Shown piece by piece: positions 8,226 through 16,771 of a DNA stretch of 64,000 bases (position 1 is the first letter of the stretch; the number at the start of each line of letters is the position of its first letter). This stretch comes from CAYRES01 sp964423425. GTDB lineage: Bacteria > Actinomycetota > Thermoleophilia > RBG-16-64-13. A program made the translations under genes and the position numbers. The notes under the pieces are model-generated. The model had not been told where the DNA came from. It saw only the letters and a program-made list of their open reading frames with translations, and searched no databases. Location: assembly GCA_964423425.1 (NCBI GenBank), contig CAYRES010000008.1, forward strand, positions 88,197-152,196, read 5' to 3'.

Positions 8226-9383
8226 CTACCGCGAGGCCGCCACCACCCGGGCCTGATACTCGATGGCAGAGTCGTACGTCTCGAGTACCCGTTCGGCCAC
8301 CCGGTTCCAGGAGAGCTCCTCCGCAGCCTCAATGCCTTTACGGGAGAACTCCGCCCGCCTGCCCGAGTCGCTCAAGAGGCGGCAGAGCGCGTCGGCCAGA
8401 GCCGTGTGCCCGCCCACCGGAGTGAGTTCGCCCAGTTCGCCGTCTCGCAGTACCGACCGGTAGCCGGGCAGGTCGGAGGCCACCAGCGGCAGCCCTGCCG
8501 CCATGGCTTCGGCCAGCACGATACCGAAGCTCTCCCCCTCCAGTGAGGGCACGCACATCACTTCGGCCCGCGACATCTCCTTCAACTTGGACTCGTGAGA
8601 CACCCGGCCCAGTGCGGCTATGCCGGGCATGGGCCACTCCAGCCCGCTGCCGGGGCGTGAGACGAGTTCCTGTACCTGGGCCCAACGCGGCCCCACCATG
8701 ACCAAGGTGGCCTCGGGCAGCCGCTCCCTGACCTCTTTGAATGCTCGCAGGAGAACCATCACACCCTTTCGTGGCTCAGCCCGCCCGATGAACACGATGC
8801 GGCCCGGGGTGCGCATGCCTCGGCGGGCCGGCAGGTACGACTCCACCGGCACGCCGTTGGGGATTATGCGGTACTCACCCGGGAATCTGAGGGCCACGTA
8901 CTCCTTGGCCGCCTCCGACACCGCTATCCGCACCGCCAGCGAGGCGATGATACGGTCCGCGAGGGAGTAGAGGTGGCGATAGAGCGGTGAGTCATCCAGG
9001 GCGGCATGGAATGTGCCCACCATGGGTAGCTCCAAGGGCTTCTGCAGCACCGCGCTCGCCGATACGGAGGGAGTACACGGTTCGTGCAGGTGCACGACGT
9101 CGAAGTTCATCTTTCGCAGCAGCCTCTTCATGCGGAGAAGCATGAACGGGGAGGGGTTGCAGTAGGCCTTGCTGCCGTTCGATTTGAACGGGGTGGCAAT
9201 GCCCACGGAGATGAAGCGTTCATGGCTCACGTGCCGGGAACGGGCGTGGCCCGCCCCTCCCGTGGGTGCCATGATGAACACCTCGTGACCGCGCGCCTCG
9301 AGTTGCGCGGCCAGATTGGCCACATGGTCGTTCACCCCCCCGGGTACACTCCAGGAGTACGGTGACACCAAGCCGATGCGCAT
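8226..9383 (-). CDS. GT4-family glycosyltransferase, PimA-like
   Basis: A 385-residue GT-B glycosyltransferase. The N-terminal half has the acceptor-side glycine motif YSWSVPGGVNDHV. The C-terminal half has the nucleotide-sugar site FIGRAEPRKGV and the EX7E motif in PSLEGESFGIVLAEAMAAG. Opening residues RIGLVSPYSWSVPGGV closely resemble actinobacterial PimA, which transfers mannose from GDP-mannose to phosphatidylinositol on the inner membrane face. I chose ATG 9383, preceded by GAGGAGGG, over the longer frame to 9584. With the PlsY-like, flippase-like and PimB-like genes upstream it forms a lipid-glycan cluster. Confidence 0.85.
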   Translation of the reverse strand: MRIGLVSPYSWSVPGGVNDHVANLAAQLEARGHEVFIMAPTGGAGHARSRHVSHERFISVGIATPFKSNGSKAYCNPSPFMLLRMKRLLRKMNFDVVHLHEPCTPSVSASAVLQKPLELPMVGTFHAALDDSPLYRHLYSLADRIIASLAVRIAVSEAAKEYVALRFPGEYRIIPNGVPVESYLPARRGMRTPGRIVFIGRAEPRKGVMVLLRAFKEVRERLPEATLVMVGPRWAQVQELVSRPGSGLEWPMPGIAALGRVSHESKLKEMSRAEVMCVPSLEGESFGIVLAEAMAAGLPLVASDLPGYRSVLRDGELGELTPVGGHTALADALCRLLSDSGRRAEFSRKGIEAAEELSWNRVAERVLETYDSAIEYQARVVAASR

Positions 9384-9489
9384 TGCCCTCCTCACCTTGA
9401 TGTACATACCCCGCAGCCGAGGGACCCTCCGCCGACATGCACCCGGCTCGCATGCCGGCAGCACCGCGCGGGGCGCAGCCGCCTCGCCG

Positions 9490-10167
9490 TCACGGTTCCC
9501 GATCGTACAGGATACGTGAGACCAGCACCCGGCGGGAGAGCGGCTGCGCCCCTCTTCGGGGGCCACGTATCCGAGACACGACAAGAAGCGACATCGTCAT
9601 CATAGACCACAGCACGCGAGGCCGTGAACGGCCGAACACCACGCTGAAGAGAGGCGCCAGAAACGCACCCAGAAGCACCACCTGCGCATGCATCCTTCTG
9701 ATGGTACCGGCGATGATGAAGAGGCCGGAGGAGGTCATGGCCCAGAAATCCATACCCAGACCGGCCCCAAGAGCAGAAGCCGCCCCCCGGCCGCGCAGAC
9801 CGAACACATGCCCGGCCACCGGAGCCAGGCCCAGCATGCCCACCGTGGTGTCGTCCGCTCCCAGACGGCGGCCGACGAGGGGGGGCAGCCAGCCCTTGGC
9901 GATGTCTATGGCCACGACCACCAGCGCCGGTTTCAGACCCAGGGCCCGGCGGACATTGGCGGCTCCAGGATTGCCGTCTCCCAACTCATCTATGGAGAGA
10001 CCCGCCACCCTGCGGGTGACGATGCGCGCGCTGGGAAGGCAGCCCAGGGCAAAGGCCGCCCCCGCGAAGAGCAGGCGCAGAATCCTCCGCGTGGGCCGCC
10101 GTTGACCCGCCCGCCATTCACCCGCCGGACCACCTTCTCCCCCCGACCGTGGCGAAACACCTACCAA
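9490..10167 (-). CDS. PlsY-like glycerol-3-phosphate acyltransferase family membrane protein
   Basis: A 225-residue membrane protein with PlsY-family features: GCLPSARIV in the first helix, GDGNPGAANVRRALG in place of the usual GSGNxGxTN acyl-phosphate loop, and DIAKGWLPP for motif 2 (D..KG). PlsY moves an acyl group from acyl-phosphate to glycerol-3-phosphate. The substituted residues and the lack of a clear third motif make catalytic identity less certain; it may be a divergent paralogue. I propose the TTG at 10167, with GGAGG 6 bases upstream and 22 bases after the preceding stop; an ATG at 10257 would overlap the flippase-like gene by 68 bases. Confidence 0.7.
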   Translation of the reverse strand: MVGVSPRSGGEGGPAGEWRAGQRRPTRRILRLLFAGAAFALGCLPSARIVTRRVAGLSIDELGDGNPGAANVRRALGLKPALVVVAIDIAKGWLPPLVGRRLGADDTTVGMLGLAPVAGHVFGLRGRGAASALGAGLGMDFWAMTSSGLFIIAGTIRRMHAQVVLLGAFLAPLFSVVFGRSRPRVLWSMMTMSLLVVSRIRGPRRGAQPLSRRVLVSRILYDREP

Positions 10168-10189
10168 GGGTTCCCTCCTACCATCCTCT

Positions 10190-11389
10190 TCACTCCGGGC
10201 GTGGCCTTCGTGACCGCCGGCTGTAACCCGCCGTGCGTATACCCAGTGCCACCGCACCCAGAGCCATGGGAATGAGCCAGGTGAGAACCCGCCACAGGAT
10301 GAGGCTGGCCACGCGGATGCGCTCTGGGGTGTTCGACCCGATGAGTTCCAAGTAGCCGAATTCGGCTATGCCCGCCCCTCCGGGGAGCGGAGACAACGGC
10401 ATAAGAACCTGCAGCACAGCCTGCCCGGTCATGACGGGCATGATCGATCCCCTCCACCCCAGTGCATGGAGCACCAGCGGGATTATGGCGAACATGGCTG
10501 CCCAGTACACGAGTTGCCACAGTACCACCTGCACCATGACCCGCCAGCCCGCCTGCCGGAAGACGGCCATGGCATCGACGAACGCCCGGAGGCGCCGCCC
10601 CAACCGGGCCGGCAGCAGGGACAACCCGAGCGGCCGGCGCAACCACAGGTACCCCACCACCCAGGCCAGCATGAGCCCGCCGATGACGCCCAGGATGATC
10701 CAACGCTGCAAAGGTGTGATGGGAGACCCGGCAATGGGGAGAAAGGCGGCCAGGGCCACGAGCACGAGCACGGAGGTGTGGATCACGCCCTTGACCAAGA
10801 CTGCGGATGTCGACTCTGAGGGCTTGAGCCCTATGCGATACAAGACGAACACCTGGTACGGAATCTCCAAGCCGCCGAACATGGTGGCGCCCCCCACGAG
10901 GTTGGCCTCGAACGACACCCCGAACGTCTTGGCCCGGGAGACATCCGGGCGAATGACGCGGACCATCAGCACGAGCGACCAGGCATCGGCCACCAGAAGC
11001 ACCGCGAGCGCGAGAAGAGCGCCCGCCAGGTACCAGGGCTGCCGGGTGGCCAAGGTGGCGGTCTCAATGTCCTCCGCCACCCGGGGGTTCGCAATGAGAA
11101 TCACTACCACGCCCGCGACGAGACCCAGAAGAATACCGAGAACCATCCGCGGCCACGGCAAGGCCACCTTGGGCGGAACCTCCCGAGCCGCGGAGGCGAT
11201 GAGGACTGCATCCGCAGCCGACTCGAGAGCGCAGTTGGGACGCCCGCACTCCCCGTCCGGCAAGTCGGGTGCGGGATCGCCCCCCGCGGCGGGAGACCGA
11301 TGAGGCGCGCGTGACAAGCTCTCTCCCTCGGAGATCACGCCTTCATTCGCGGGCGGATCGCTCGAACTGCTCTTATCCCCGACTCCCAT
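10190..11389 (-). CDS. Flippase-like membrane protein (lysylphosphatidylglycerol synthase transmembrane-region family)
   Basis: A 399-residue protein with a polar N-terminal tail of about 75 residues followed by about eight hydrophobic segments. The region ANLVGGATMFGGLEIPYQVF and the later SPLPGGAGIAEFGYLELIG are the PGG-type motifs of the UPF0104/LPG-synthase TM domain, found in AglD-like and MprF-like proteins and implicated in lipid or lipid-glycan translocation. No C-terminal aminoacyl-transfer domain is present. ATG 11389 has GGAGGGA directly upstream and overlaps the preceding glycosyltransferase stop by 17 bases, so the two are probably co-translated. Confidence 0.82.
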   Translation of the reverse strand: MGVGDKSSSSDPPANEGVISEGESLSRAPHRSPAAGGDPAPDLPDGECGRPNCALESAADAVLIASAAREVPPKVALPWPRMVLGILLGLVAGVVVILIANPRVAEDIETATLATRQPWYLAGALLALAVLLVADAWSLVLMVRVIRPDVSRAKTFGVSFEANLVGGATMFGGLEIPYQVFVLYRIGLKPSESTSAVLVKGVIHTSVLVLVALAAFLPIAGSPITPLQRWIILGVIGGLMLAWVVGYLWLRRPLGLSLLPARLGRRLRAFVDAMAVFRQAGWRVMVQVVLWQLVYWAAMFAIIPLVLHALGWRGSIMPVMTGQAVLQVLMPLSPLPGGAGIAEFGYLELIGSNTPERIRVASLILWRVLTWLIPMALGAVALGIRTAGYSRRSRRPRPE

Positions 11390-12587
11390 TCCCTCCGGAC
11401 CATCCTTTACAGGCCACGGCCGAACGAAGCAGTTCCCGATAACGAGCCCCTACCACCTCACGCGTGTGGCGCGACAGGGCCAAGCCGCGCCCCACTTCAC
11501 CAAGTGTCTGCCGCTCGTCCTCGGAGAGCAGCAGCAGGCGGCGCAGGCCCTCGGCCACCTCTTCCACCCGGGAGCCACATACCGCAAGCCCAGTCTCCCC
11601 CGTCTTGACTGCCTCTATCGCTCCCCCGGAGCGTCCGGCCAGCACGGGAAGCCCCATGAGAGCGGCCTCGGCGAACACCAAGCCGAAGCCCTCCACCTCC
11701 AAACCTCCCCAGCGAACGCGGCAGGGCGAGGCAAAGATGTCGGCCGCCCTCAGCCACGTACGCAGTGCCTCGTCTTTGACCTCACCAGCCAGATGGACTC
11801 TCCGGCTGATACCCAGCCGCACCGCCTTGCGCCACAGCCTATCACGCAACCGGCCGTCGCCTACGATTCCGAGCTCGAGACCGGGGAACTCGTGTCGAAG
11901 CAGACCGACCGCATCCACCAGACGATCCTGGCCCTTGCGCGGCACGAGGCGGCCCACGCACACCACCAAGGGGCCGCTGACACCGAGAGCGTTCTTGGCC
12001 TCGGCCTTCTCGCCCGGGCAGGCGATGGTGAAGCGGTCGACGTCGATATAGGGGCGCAGAGTGGCGCACGACACGCGCCCGCCCGTGTGGCGACGGGCGG
12101 CGTTGGTGGTGAAATCACTCACCGACACGAGCAGAGCGGCTCTTTCGATGACATACCGGGTGGCGGCCGCCGCACCGGGCATCACCGCCGGCACGGTGAG
12201 CTCCGCCCCTCCCAGGAACACGAGGTAGGGCAGACCCGTTCTCTTCTTGAGCACGGGTGCGAGCAGGCCCGCCGGCAGGGGATGGCCCATCTGGACGAGC
12301 TCCGGGCGGAAATCGTCGATGAGACCGAGCGCCATCTCCAAGTGACGAGGAGTGGGCCACACCACCGGTGTCTCTACCCGGTGCACCCGATAGGGAATGC
12401 CTGCATCGAACTGCTCGGCGCCTGCGTACGCGGGCGCCATGATCACCACATCGTCTGGTGAGAGCGTCTGGATCAGGCCGTAGTAGTAGGACTGAAAGCC
12501 ACCCACCCGCGGCGGGAAATCGTTGGTGATGAAGAGGGACCTTGGCGGACGTGGGCTACGAGCGTCATCGTGATCGTCTCGATTCAC
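11373..12587 (-). CDS. GT4-family glycosyltransferase, PimB-like
   Basis: GT-B glycosyltransferase of 404 residues. The start FITNDFPPRVGGFQSYY is characteristic of actinobacterial PimB-type mannosyltransferases, which add the second mannose in phosphatidylinositol mannoside synthesis. CVGRLVPRKGQDRLV is the donor-site motif and GLEVEGFGLVFAEAALMGLP contains the EX7E pair. I prefer GTG 12587, eight bases after the upstream stop; the in-frame extension to 12647 lies inside the neighbouring gene. Donor and acceptor are inferred from similarity and from the nearby PimA-like gene. Confidence 0.83.
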   Translation of the reverse strand: MNRDDHDDARSPRPPRSLFITNDFPPRVGGFQSYYYGLIQTLSPDDVVIMAPAYAGAEQFDAGIPYRVHRVETPVVWPTPRHLEMALGLIDDFRPELVQMGHPLPAGLLAPVLKKRTGLPYLVFLGGAELTVPAVMPGAAAATRYVIERAALLVSVSDFTTNAARRHTGGRVSCATLRPYIDVDRFTIACPGEKAEAKNALGVSGPLVVCVGRLVPRKGQDRLVDAVGLLRHEFPGLELGIVGDGRLRDRLWRKAVRLGISRRVHLAGEVKDEALRTWLRAADIFASPCRVRWGGLEVEGFGLVFAEAALMGLPVLAGRSGGAIEAVKTGETGLAVCGSRVEEVAEGLRRLLLLSEDERQTLGEVGRGLALSRHTREVVGARYRELLRSAVACKGWSGGNGSRG

Positions 12588-12594
12588 ACGCCGC

Positions 12595-13851
12595 TCACAC
12601 GTCGTTGTCGAGACTTCCCGCCGCGTCCAACACGATCTCGTGCTCACCCTTCTCGCGCAGGTAGTCCTGATAGATGTAGACGAGCTCTTTGTCGAACAGC
12701 GCCCGCTTCAGTTCCACCGCCATCTGGCGGGCCCGCTCCAGAAGCAGTGCGGCCGTCTTGTCGGACAAGTCGATGCCGAACTCCTTGAACTTGTGCTGGA
12801 TGGTGCGGCTTCCCGAGTGCTTGCCGACCACGAGCTGGCGGGCCAGCCCCACTTCCTCCGGAGTGAACACCTCATAGGTGAGAGGGTTCTTGATGACGCC
12901 GTCGGCGTGGATGCCCGATTCATGCGCGAATACATTCTCGCCCACGATGGCCTTCCAGATGGGCAGGACGCCCCCACACGCCCTCGCCACGTACTCGGAC
13001 ACCTCGCGGAAGCGGGTCGTGGCCACATCGAGGTCGATGCCGTCCAGGTACTTGAGCGCCATGACCACTTCTTCGAGGGCGGGGTTCCCCGTACGCTCAC
13101 CCAGGCCGTTGACCGCCACGGTCACGTAGCGGGCGCCCGCCCTCACGCCCGCCAGGCAATTCGCGGTGGCCATGCCGAAGTCGTTGTGACAGTTGATCTC
13201 CACGTCGAGATCGATGGCCTCGAGCACCACCTGTATCCTCTGGAAGGCAGTGAAGGGCTCGAGCACGGACAGCGTATCGCAGAAGCGGAAGCGTTCTGCC
13301 CCGATCTCCTGGGCGAAGACCGCATAACGCAGTAGGTGGTCCATACGGGTACGAGAAGCGTCTTCGGCCGCAAAGATGAGCGGGAGGCCGTGATCCCTCG
13401 CCCGCTCCGCAGTCGCTTCGATGCGGGTCAGATTCTCGTCGAGGGGCTTCTCCCCGGAGGAACTGCCGATACCCGAGGTGCTCACCCAGACCACCACGGC
13501 GTTGACGCCGCAGTCGGCCGCCAAGTCGACATCCACGGGCATGGGCCTGCACATGGCAAGAATGCGCGAGCGTAGCCCCAAGGAGGCGATGTCGGAGATG
13601 GCTTCGCGCTCCTCGAGACACAAGGCAGGCGTACCGGCCTCGATCTCATGCACTCCTATTTCCGACAAGAGGCGCGCAATGCGCACCTTCTCCTGCCCGG
13701 CGAACACCACTCCCACGTTCTGCTCACCGTCGCGTAGGGTGGTGTCGACCAGAAACACCTCGTGATCGCTGTGCTCGAAGCCCGACTCGAAAGGGCGGGC
13801 CTTGCGGGTGCGATAGTCGATACCCGTCCTCACTCCAAACCTGGGTGTCAT
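12595..13851 (-). CDS. Homocitrate-synthase family protein (NifV/Re-citrate synthase type), paralogue 1 with altered metal site
   Basis: A 418-residue DRE-TIM metallolyase-fold acyltransferase. It has the opening DTTLRDGEQ (36-44) and the C-terminal cap motif HESGIHADG (310-318), which supplies the catalytic histidine. The metal-binding HxH on the barrel is changed: residues 220-222 read N-C-H, so the first histidine is asparagine. There is no LeuA regulatory domain, consistent with NifV-type homocitrate synthase or Re-citrate synthase. It lies one base from its paralogue, which has the opposite defect (see findings). Family certain, substrate not. Confidence 0.82.
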   Translation of the reverse strand: MTPRFGVRTGIDYRTRKARPFESGFEHSDHEVFLVDTTLRDGEQNVGVVFAGQEKVRIARLLSEIGVHEIEAGTPALCLEEREAISDIASLGLRSRILAMCRPMPVDVDLAADCGVNAVVVWVSTSGIGSSSGEKPLDENLTRIEATAERARDHGLPLIFAAEDASRTRMDHLLRYAVFAQEIGAERFRFCDTLSVLEPFTAFQRIQVVLEAIDLDVEINCHNDFGMATANCLAGVRAGARYVTVAVNGLGERTGNPALEEVVMALKYLDGIDLDVATTRFREVSEYVARACGGVLPIWKAIVGENVFAHESGIHADGVIKNPLTYEVFTPEEVGLARQLVVGKHSGSRTIQHKFKEFGIDLSDKTAALLLERARQMAVELKRALFDKELVYIYQDYLREKGEHEIVLDAAGSLDNDV

Positions 13852-13852
13852 G

Positions 13853-15193
13853 CTAGGCCTCCTCGGCGGTGACCGGTACCCCGTCCCCATCGGCCCCCTT
13901 CCCATCGCGGGAAGCCGACACGTCGTGCCCGGCCACGCGCTCGGCGATCTCGGCGGCCGCCACACAAGCCTCAGCCTGCGCCTCCGCCCCGGTCGCCTTC
14001 ATCGCGGCCACCTCTTCGCGTACCTCCCCGATGAGCTCCTCATAGAACTCGACCACCTCGGCGTCGAAGAGTGCGCGCTTCAGTTTCATGCTCTTGGAAC
14101 GGAGCCTGCATATGAGAAGAGCGGCCTCTTCATTGCTCACCGTGATGCCGTGCTCGGAGAGCTTGAGCCGGAGTGAAGCCACGCCCGAGTACTTGCCGAG
14201 CACGAAGCGCCGGCGCAGGCCGACATCCTCGGGAGAGAAGACCTCGAACGTGGTGGGGTCGTCGATGACGCCCGCCGAGCGGCTGCCGCTCTCATACCAG
14301 AAGAGGCTCGCCCCCACGATGGGCTTCCACGGGGGAATGGGACGGTTGGACGCCCGGGCCACATACTGCGACAACTCCCGGAACTTCTCCGGCCTGAAGT
14401 TGAGGTCGATCTTCTCCACGTGCTTGAGGGCCATGATGACCTCTTCGAGCGCCGCGTTGCCCGCCCGCTCGCCCAAGCCGTTCACCGTGGTGTTCACGAA
14501 ACGCGCCCCCGCCTTGACGCCGGCCAGCGCGTTGGCGGTGGCCATGCCGAAGTCGTTGTGGGTGTGCATCTCCACATCCATGCCGGTGACGTCGATCAGG
14601 GTCTTGATCTTCATAAAGGTGTTGAAAGGATCGAGTATGCCGAGTGTGTCGCAGAAACGGATACGGTCGGCGCCCGCATCTCTCGCCGTACGGGCGAAGC
14701 TCAGCAGGAACTCCATATCCGCTCGAGAGGCATCCTCGGCGTTCACCGACACATAGAGACCCTGGGACTTGGCGTAGTCGACCGCCTCCTTCACACTCTC
14801 GAGCACCCACTCGCGCGTCGCCCGCAGCTTGTGCTCGATATGGATATCAGAGGTCGACATGGAGATGGCCACTGCATCGACCCCGCACTCTATCGACTCC
14901 TTGATGTCGGAAACGACCGCCCGGTTCCACGCCAGGATGCTGCAGTTCAAGTCGAGGGCCGCGATCTTGGCCACGGCTTCCTTCTCTGCGCCGCCCATGG
15001 TGGGAATACCCGCCTCGATCTGGTACACGCCGATCTCATCGAGCAGGCGGGCTATGCGTATCTTCTCTTCGTTGGCAAACACGACTCCGGCAGTCTGCTC
15101 GCCGTCTCGAAGAGTGGTGTCATCGATGTCGACCTGAACGGCCTGAGGGCTGTGCGGCCGGTTAAGGAGATAGCCGCCGAAACTCTCGCGCAT
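13853..15193 (-). CDS. Homocitrate-synthase family protein, paralogue 2 with altered catalytic cap motif
   Basis: A 446-residue paralogue of the following gene. It keeps DTTLRDGEQ (25-33) and the complete metal motif H-T-H-N-D (210-214), but the motif HESGIHADG, near-universal in this family, is replaced by YESGSRSAG (residues 300-308): the first His is Tyr and the catalytic His is Arg. The last 50 or so residues are an Ala/Glu-rich extension. A strong AAGGAGGGGGA site precedes the ATG. It is immediately followed by paralogue 1, recalling the two nifV genes of Clostridium pasteurianum, although there the gene is split and here both proteins are near full length. Confidence 0.82.
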   Translation of the reverse strand: MRESFGGYLLNRPHSPQAVQVDIDDTTLRDGEQTAGVVFANEEKIRIARLLDEIGVYQIEAGIPTMGGAEKEAVAKIAALDLNCSILAWNRAVVSDIKESIECGVDAVAISMSTSDIHIEHKLRATREWVLESVKEAVDYAKSQGLYVSVNAEDASRADMEFLLSFARTARDAGADRIRFCDTLGILDPFNTFMKIKTLIDVTGMDVEMHTHNDFGMATANALAGVKAGARFVNTTVNGLGERAGNAALEEVIMALKHVEKIDLNFRPEKFRELSQYVARASNRPIPPWKPIVGASLFWYESGSRSAGVIDDPTTFEVFSPEDVGLRRRFVLGKYSGVASLRLKLSEHGITVSNEEAALLICRLRSKSMKLKRALFDAEVVEFYEELIGEVREEVAAMKATGAEAQAEACVAAAEIAERVAGHDVSASRDGKGADGDGVPVTAEEA

Positions 15194-15235
15194 TCCCCCT
15201 CCTTCCGGTGTTGTTCGAGCCAGAGTTTACCACGA

Positions 15236-15937
15236 CTATACCCACTCCCTGCCTGCGAGCAGGGCTCCCACCCAGCGGTGGAGGAGTTCTTCCCGGTCTT
15301 GCACGTCGAGTTCCTTGATGGCACCACCCGGCACCAACTCCACAATGCGATCGGCCAGCCGAAGGGCTTCGGGAAGATCGTGGGTCACGTAGAGCACCGT
15401 GGTACCGCCTCCTGCGATAAGCGGCCCGATGAGCCCCAGAAGCTCCGACTTGAGGGCCGCGTCCAGGCTGCTGAAGGGCTCGTCCATGAGCACGAGACCG
15501 GGCTCTGCGGCATACGCCCTCGCCAGCGCCACCCGCTGCATCATGCCGCCGGAGAGCTGCCCCGGATAGTAGTCTTCGAAGCCTTCGAGGCGCACGCGGC
15601 CCAGCCACTCCGCCGCCTCCCTGCGGGCCTCACTCTTGGTCCTCCCCGCAGCCCGCAGCGCCACGGCGACGTTCTCGCGGGCGGTCCGCCAGGGCAGGAG
15701 CCGCGGCTCCTGGAACACATACCCCATGCGTGTCGCGCTCACCTTGACCGAGCCGGCATCGGGCTTGATCACGCCCGCCACCAGCTTCAGCAACGTACTC
15801 TTGCCCACGCCGGAAGGGCCCACCAGGGCCACTATCGAACCGGCCTGCACATCCAGGGTGAAGCGCTCGATCACGGGAAGGGCACCGAATGACTTGGAGA
15901 CATTTCTCAGTGAGACCACGTAGGGGTTCACGGGCAT
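15236..15937 (-). CDS. ABC transporter ATP-binding protein, NitT/TauT type
   Basis: Cytoplasmic ATPase (233 residues) of an importer. Walker A GPSGVGKST (about 39-47), Q-loop YVFQEPRLLPWRT, signature LSGGMMQRVALARA, Walker B LVLMDEPFSSLD and switch histidine VTHDLPEAL are intact. The LLPWRT after the Q-loop is characteristic of the nitrate/sulfonate/taurine/thiamine-precursor group. It follows the permease by 28 bases. The substrate is not determinable from this subunit. Confidence 0.9.
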   Translation of the reverse strand: MPVNPYVVSLRNVSKSFGALPVIERFTLDVQAGSIVALVGPSGVGKSTLLKLVAGVIKPDAGSVKVSATRMGYVFQEPRLLPWRTARENVAVALRAAGRTKSEARREAAEWLGRVRLEGFEDYYPGQLSGGMMQRVALARAYAAEPGLVLMDEPFSSLDAALKSELLGLIGPLIAGGGTTVLYVTHDLPEALRLADRIVELVPGGAIKELDVQDREELLHRWVGALLAGREWV

Positions 15938-15965
15938 CTCCGCCCGGCTGTATCTCGATGAGTGC

Positions 15966-16733
15966 TCACTTCGGCCTCTTCCAGCGCATCACCCTGCGCC
16001 GGGCAGGATTGAGCAGGGCGAACTCAAGGAGGGCCATGAGGCCCAAGATGGCTATGACCCAGGCGAACACCTCGGGAGTCTTCAGGAAACTCATGGCCCG
16101 CGAGAAGCTGTGGCCGACACCGTCGAAGGCGCCGAGTACCTCCCCCAAGACGGCGGCACGCACCCCGATGCCGGCCGCGAGGGTGAGGCCGGCGAACACC
16201 GGTGACCCGATGCCGGGCAGGTACACGCAGGTGAGCATCTGGCGACGCGAGAAGCCGTATACCCGCCCCATCTCCAACAGCCTCTCGTCTATGGCCAGGA
16301 CGCCGGCCAGCGTGTTCACGTAGATCACCGGAGCGACAATGACGGCCACCACGAAGATGACCTGCCGCTCGCCGATACCCAGCCAGAGCATGGCCAGCAC
16401 GGCGACGACCACGGCCGGAATGGTCATGGATAACCAGCGGAGAGGCTCACAGAAAGCACGCAACGCGGGCAGAAGGCCGGCGATTACCCCCAGCGCCAAT
16501 CCAAGTGCGCCCCCTATGAGCAGGCCGAGGACCAAGCGGCGTGCCGTGATGAGGCCCTGCCGGAAGAGGTCTCCCTCCAGGGCCAGCCGCCACAACTCCC
16601 GGGCGGTGTCGAGCGGAGACGCCAGCACTGCGGGGTTCACGACGGTGGAGAGCAGCTGCCAGACAACGAGCAGCACGACGGCTCCGGCCAGGCCGTAGAA
16701 AAGGCTGTGAGGGGAGACAGGTTTCTTCATCAT
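15966..16733 (-). CDS. ABC transporter permease, NitT/TauT (SsuC-like) type
   Basis: A 255-residue membrane protein with about six helices and the cytoplasmic coupling EAA-like loop (DERLLEMGRVYGFSRRQML...LPGIGSPVFAGL). The helix GLLIGGALGLALGVIAG is typical for SsuC/TauC-like permeases. It pairs with the ATPase downstream. The binding protein is probably the lipoprotein encoded at 19304-20437, separated by two genes on the other strand. The start is one of two adjacent ATGs (16733 or 16730). Confidence 0.9.
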   Translation of the reverse strand: MMKKPVSPHSLFYGLAGAVVLLVVWQLLSTVVNPAVLASPLDTARELWRLALEGDLFRQGLITARRLVLGLLIGGALGLALGVIAGLLPALRAFCEPLRWLSMTIPAVVVAVLAMLWLGIGERQVIFVVAVIVAPVIYVNTLAGVLAIDERLLEMGRVYGFSRRQMLTCVYLPGIGSPVFAGLTLAAGIGVRAAVLGEVLGAFDGVGHSFSRAMSFLKTPEVFAWVIAILGLMALLEFALLNPARRRVMRWKRPK

Positions 16734-16771
16734 ATGTCATTCTAGTGCAGGAGACGCACCGAGGGGGCTTC

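Noticed and set aside
1..15193. A nitrogen-fixation region, suggested by NifS, NifU and NifV-like proteins
   Set aside because: No nitrogenase structural or cofactor-assembly gene (nifHDK, nifB, nifEN) is present; each of the three families also has non-nitrogenase roles.
14420..15892. 490-codon plus-strand open frame
   Set aside because: Antisense to a homocitrate-synthase-family gene and an ABC ATPase, both of which have clear family motifs.
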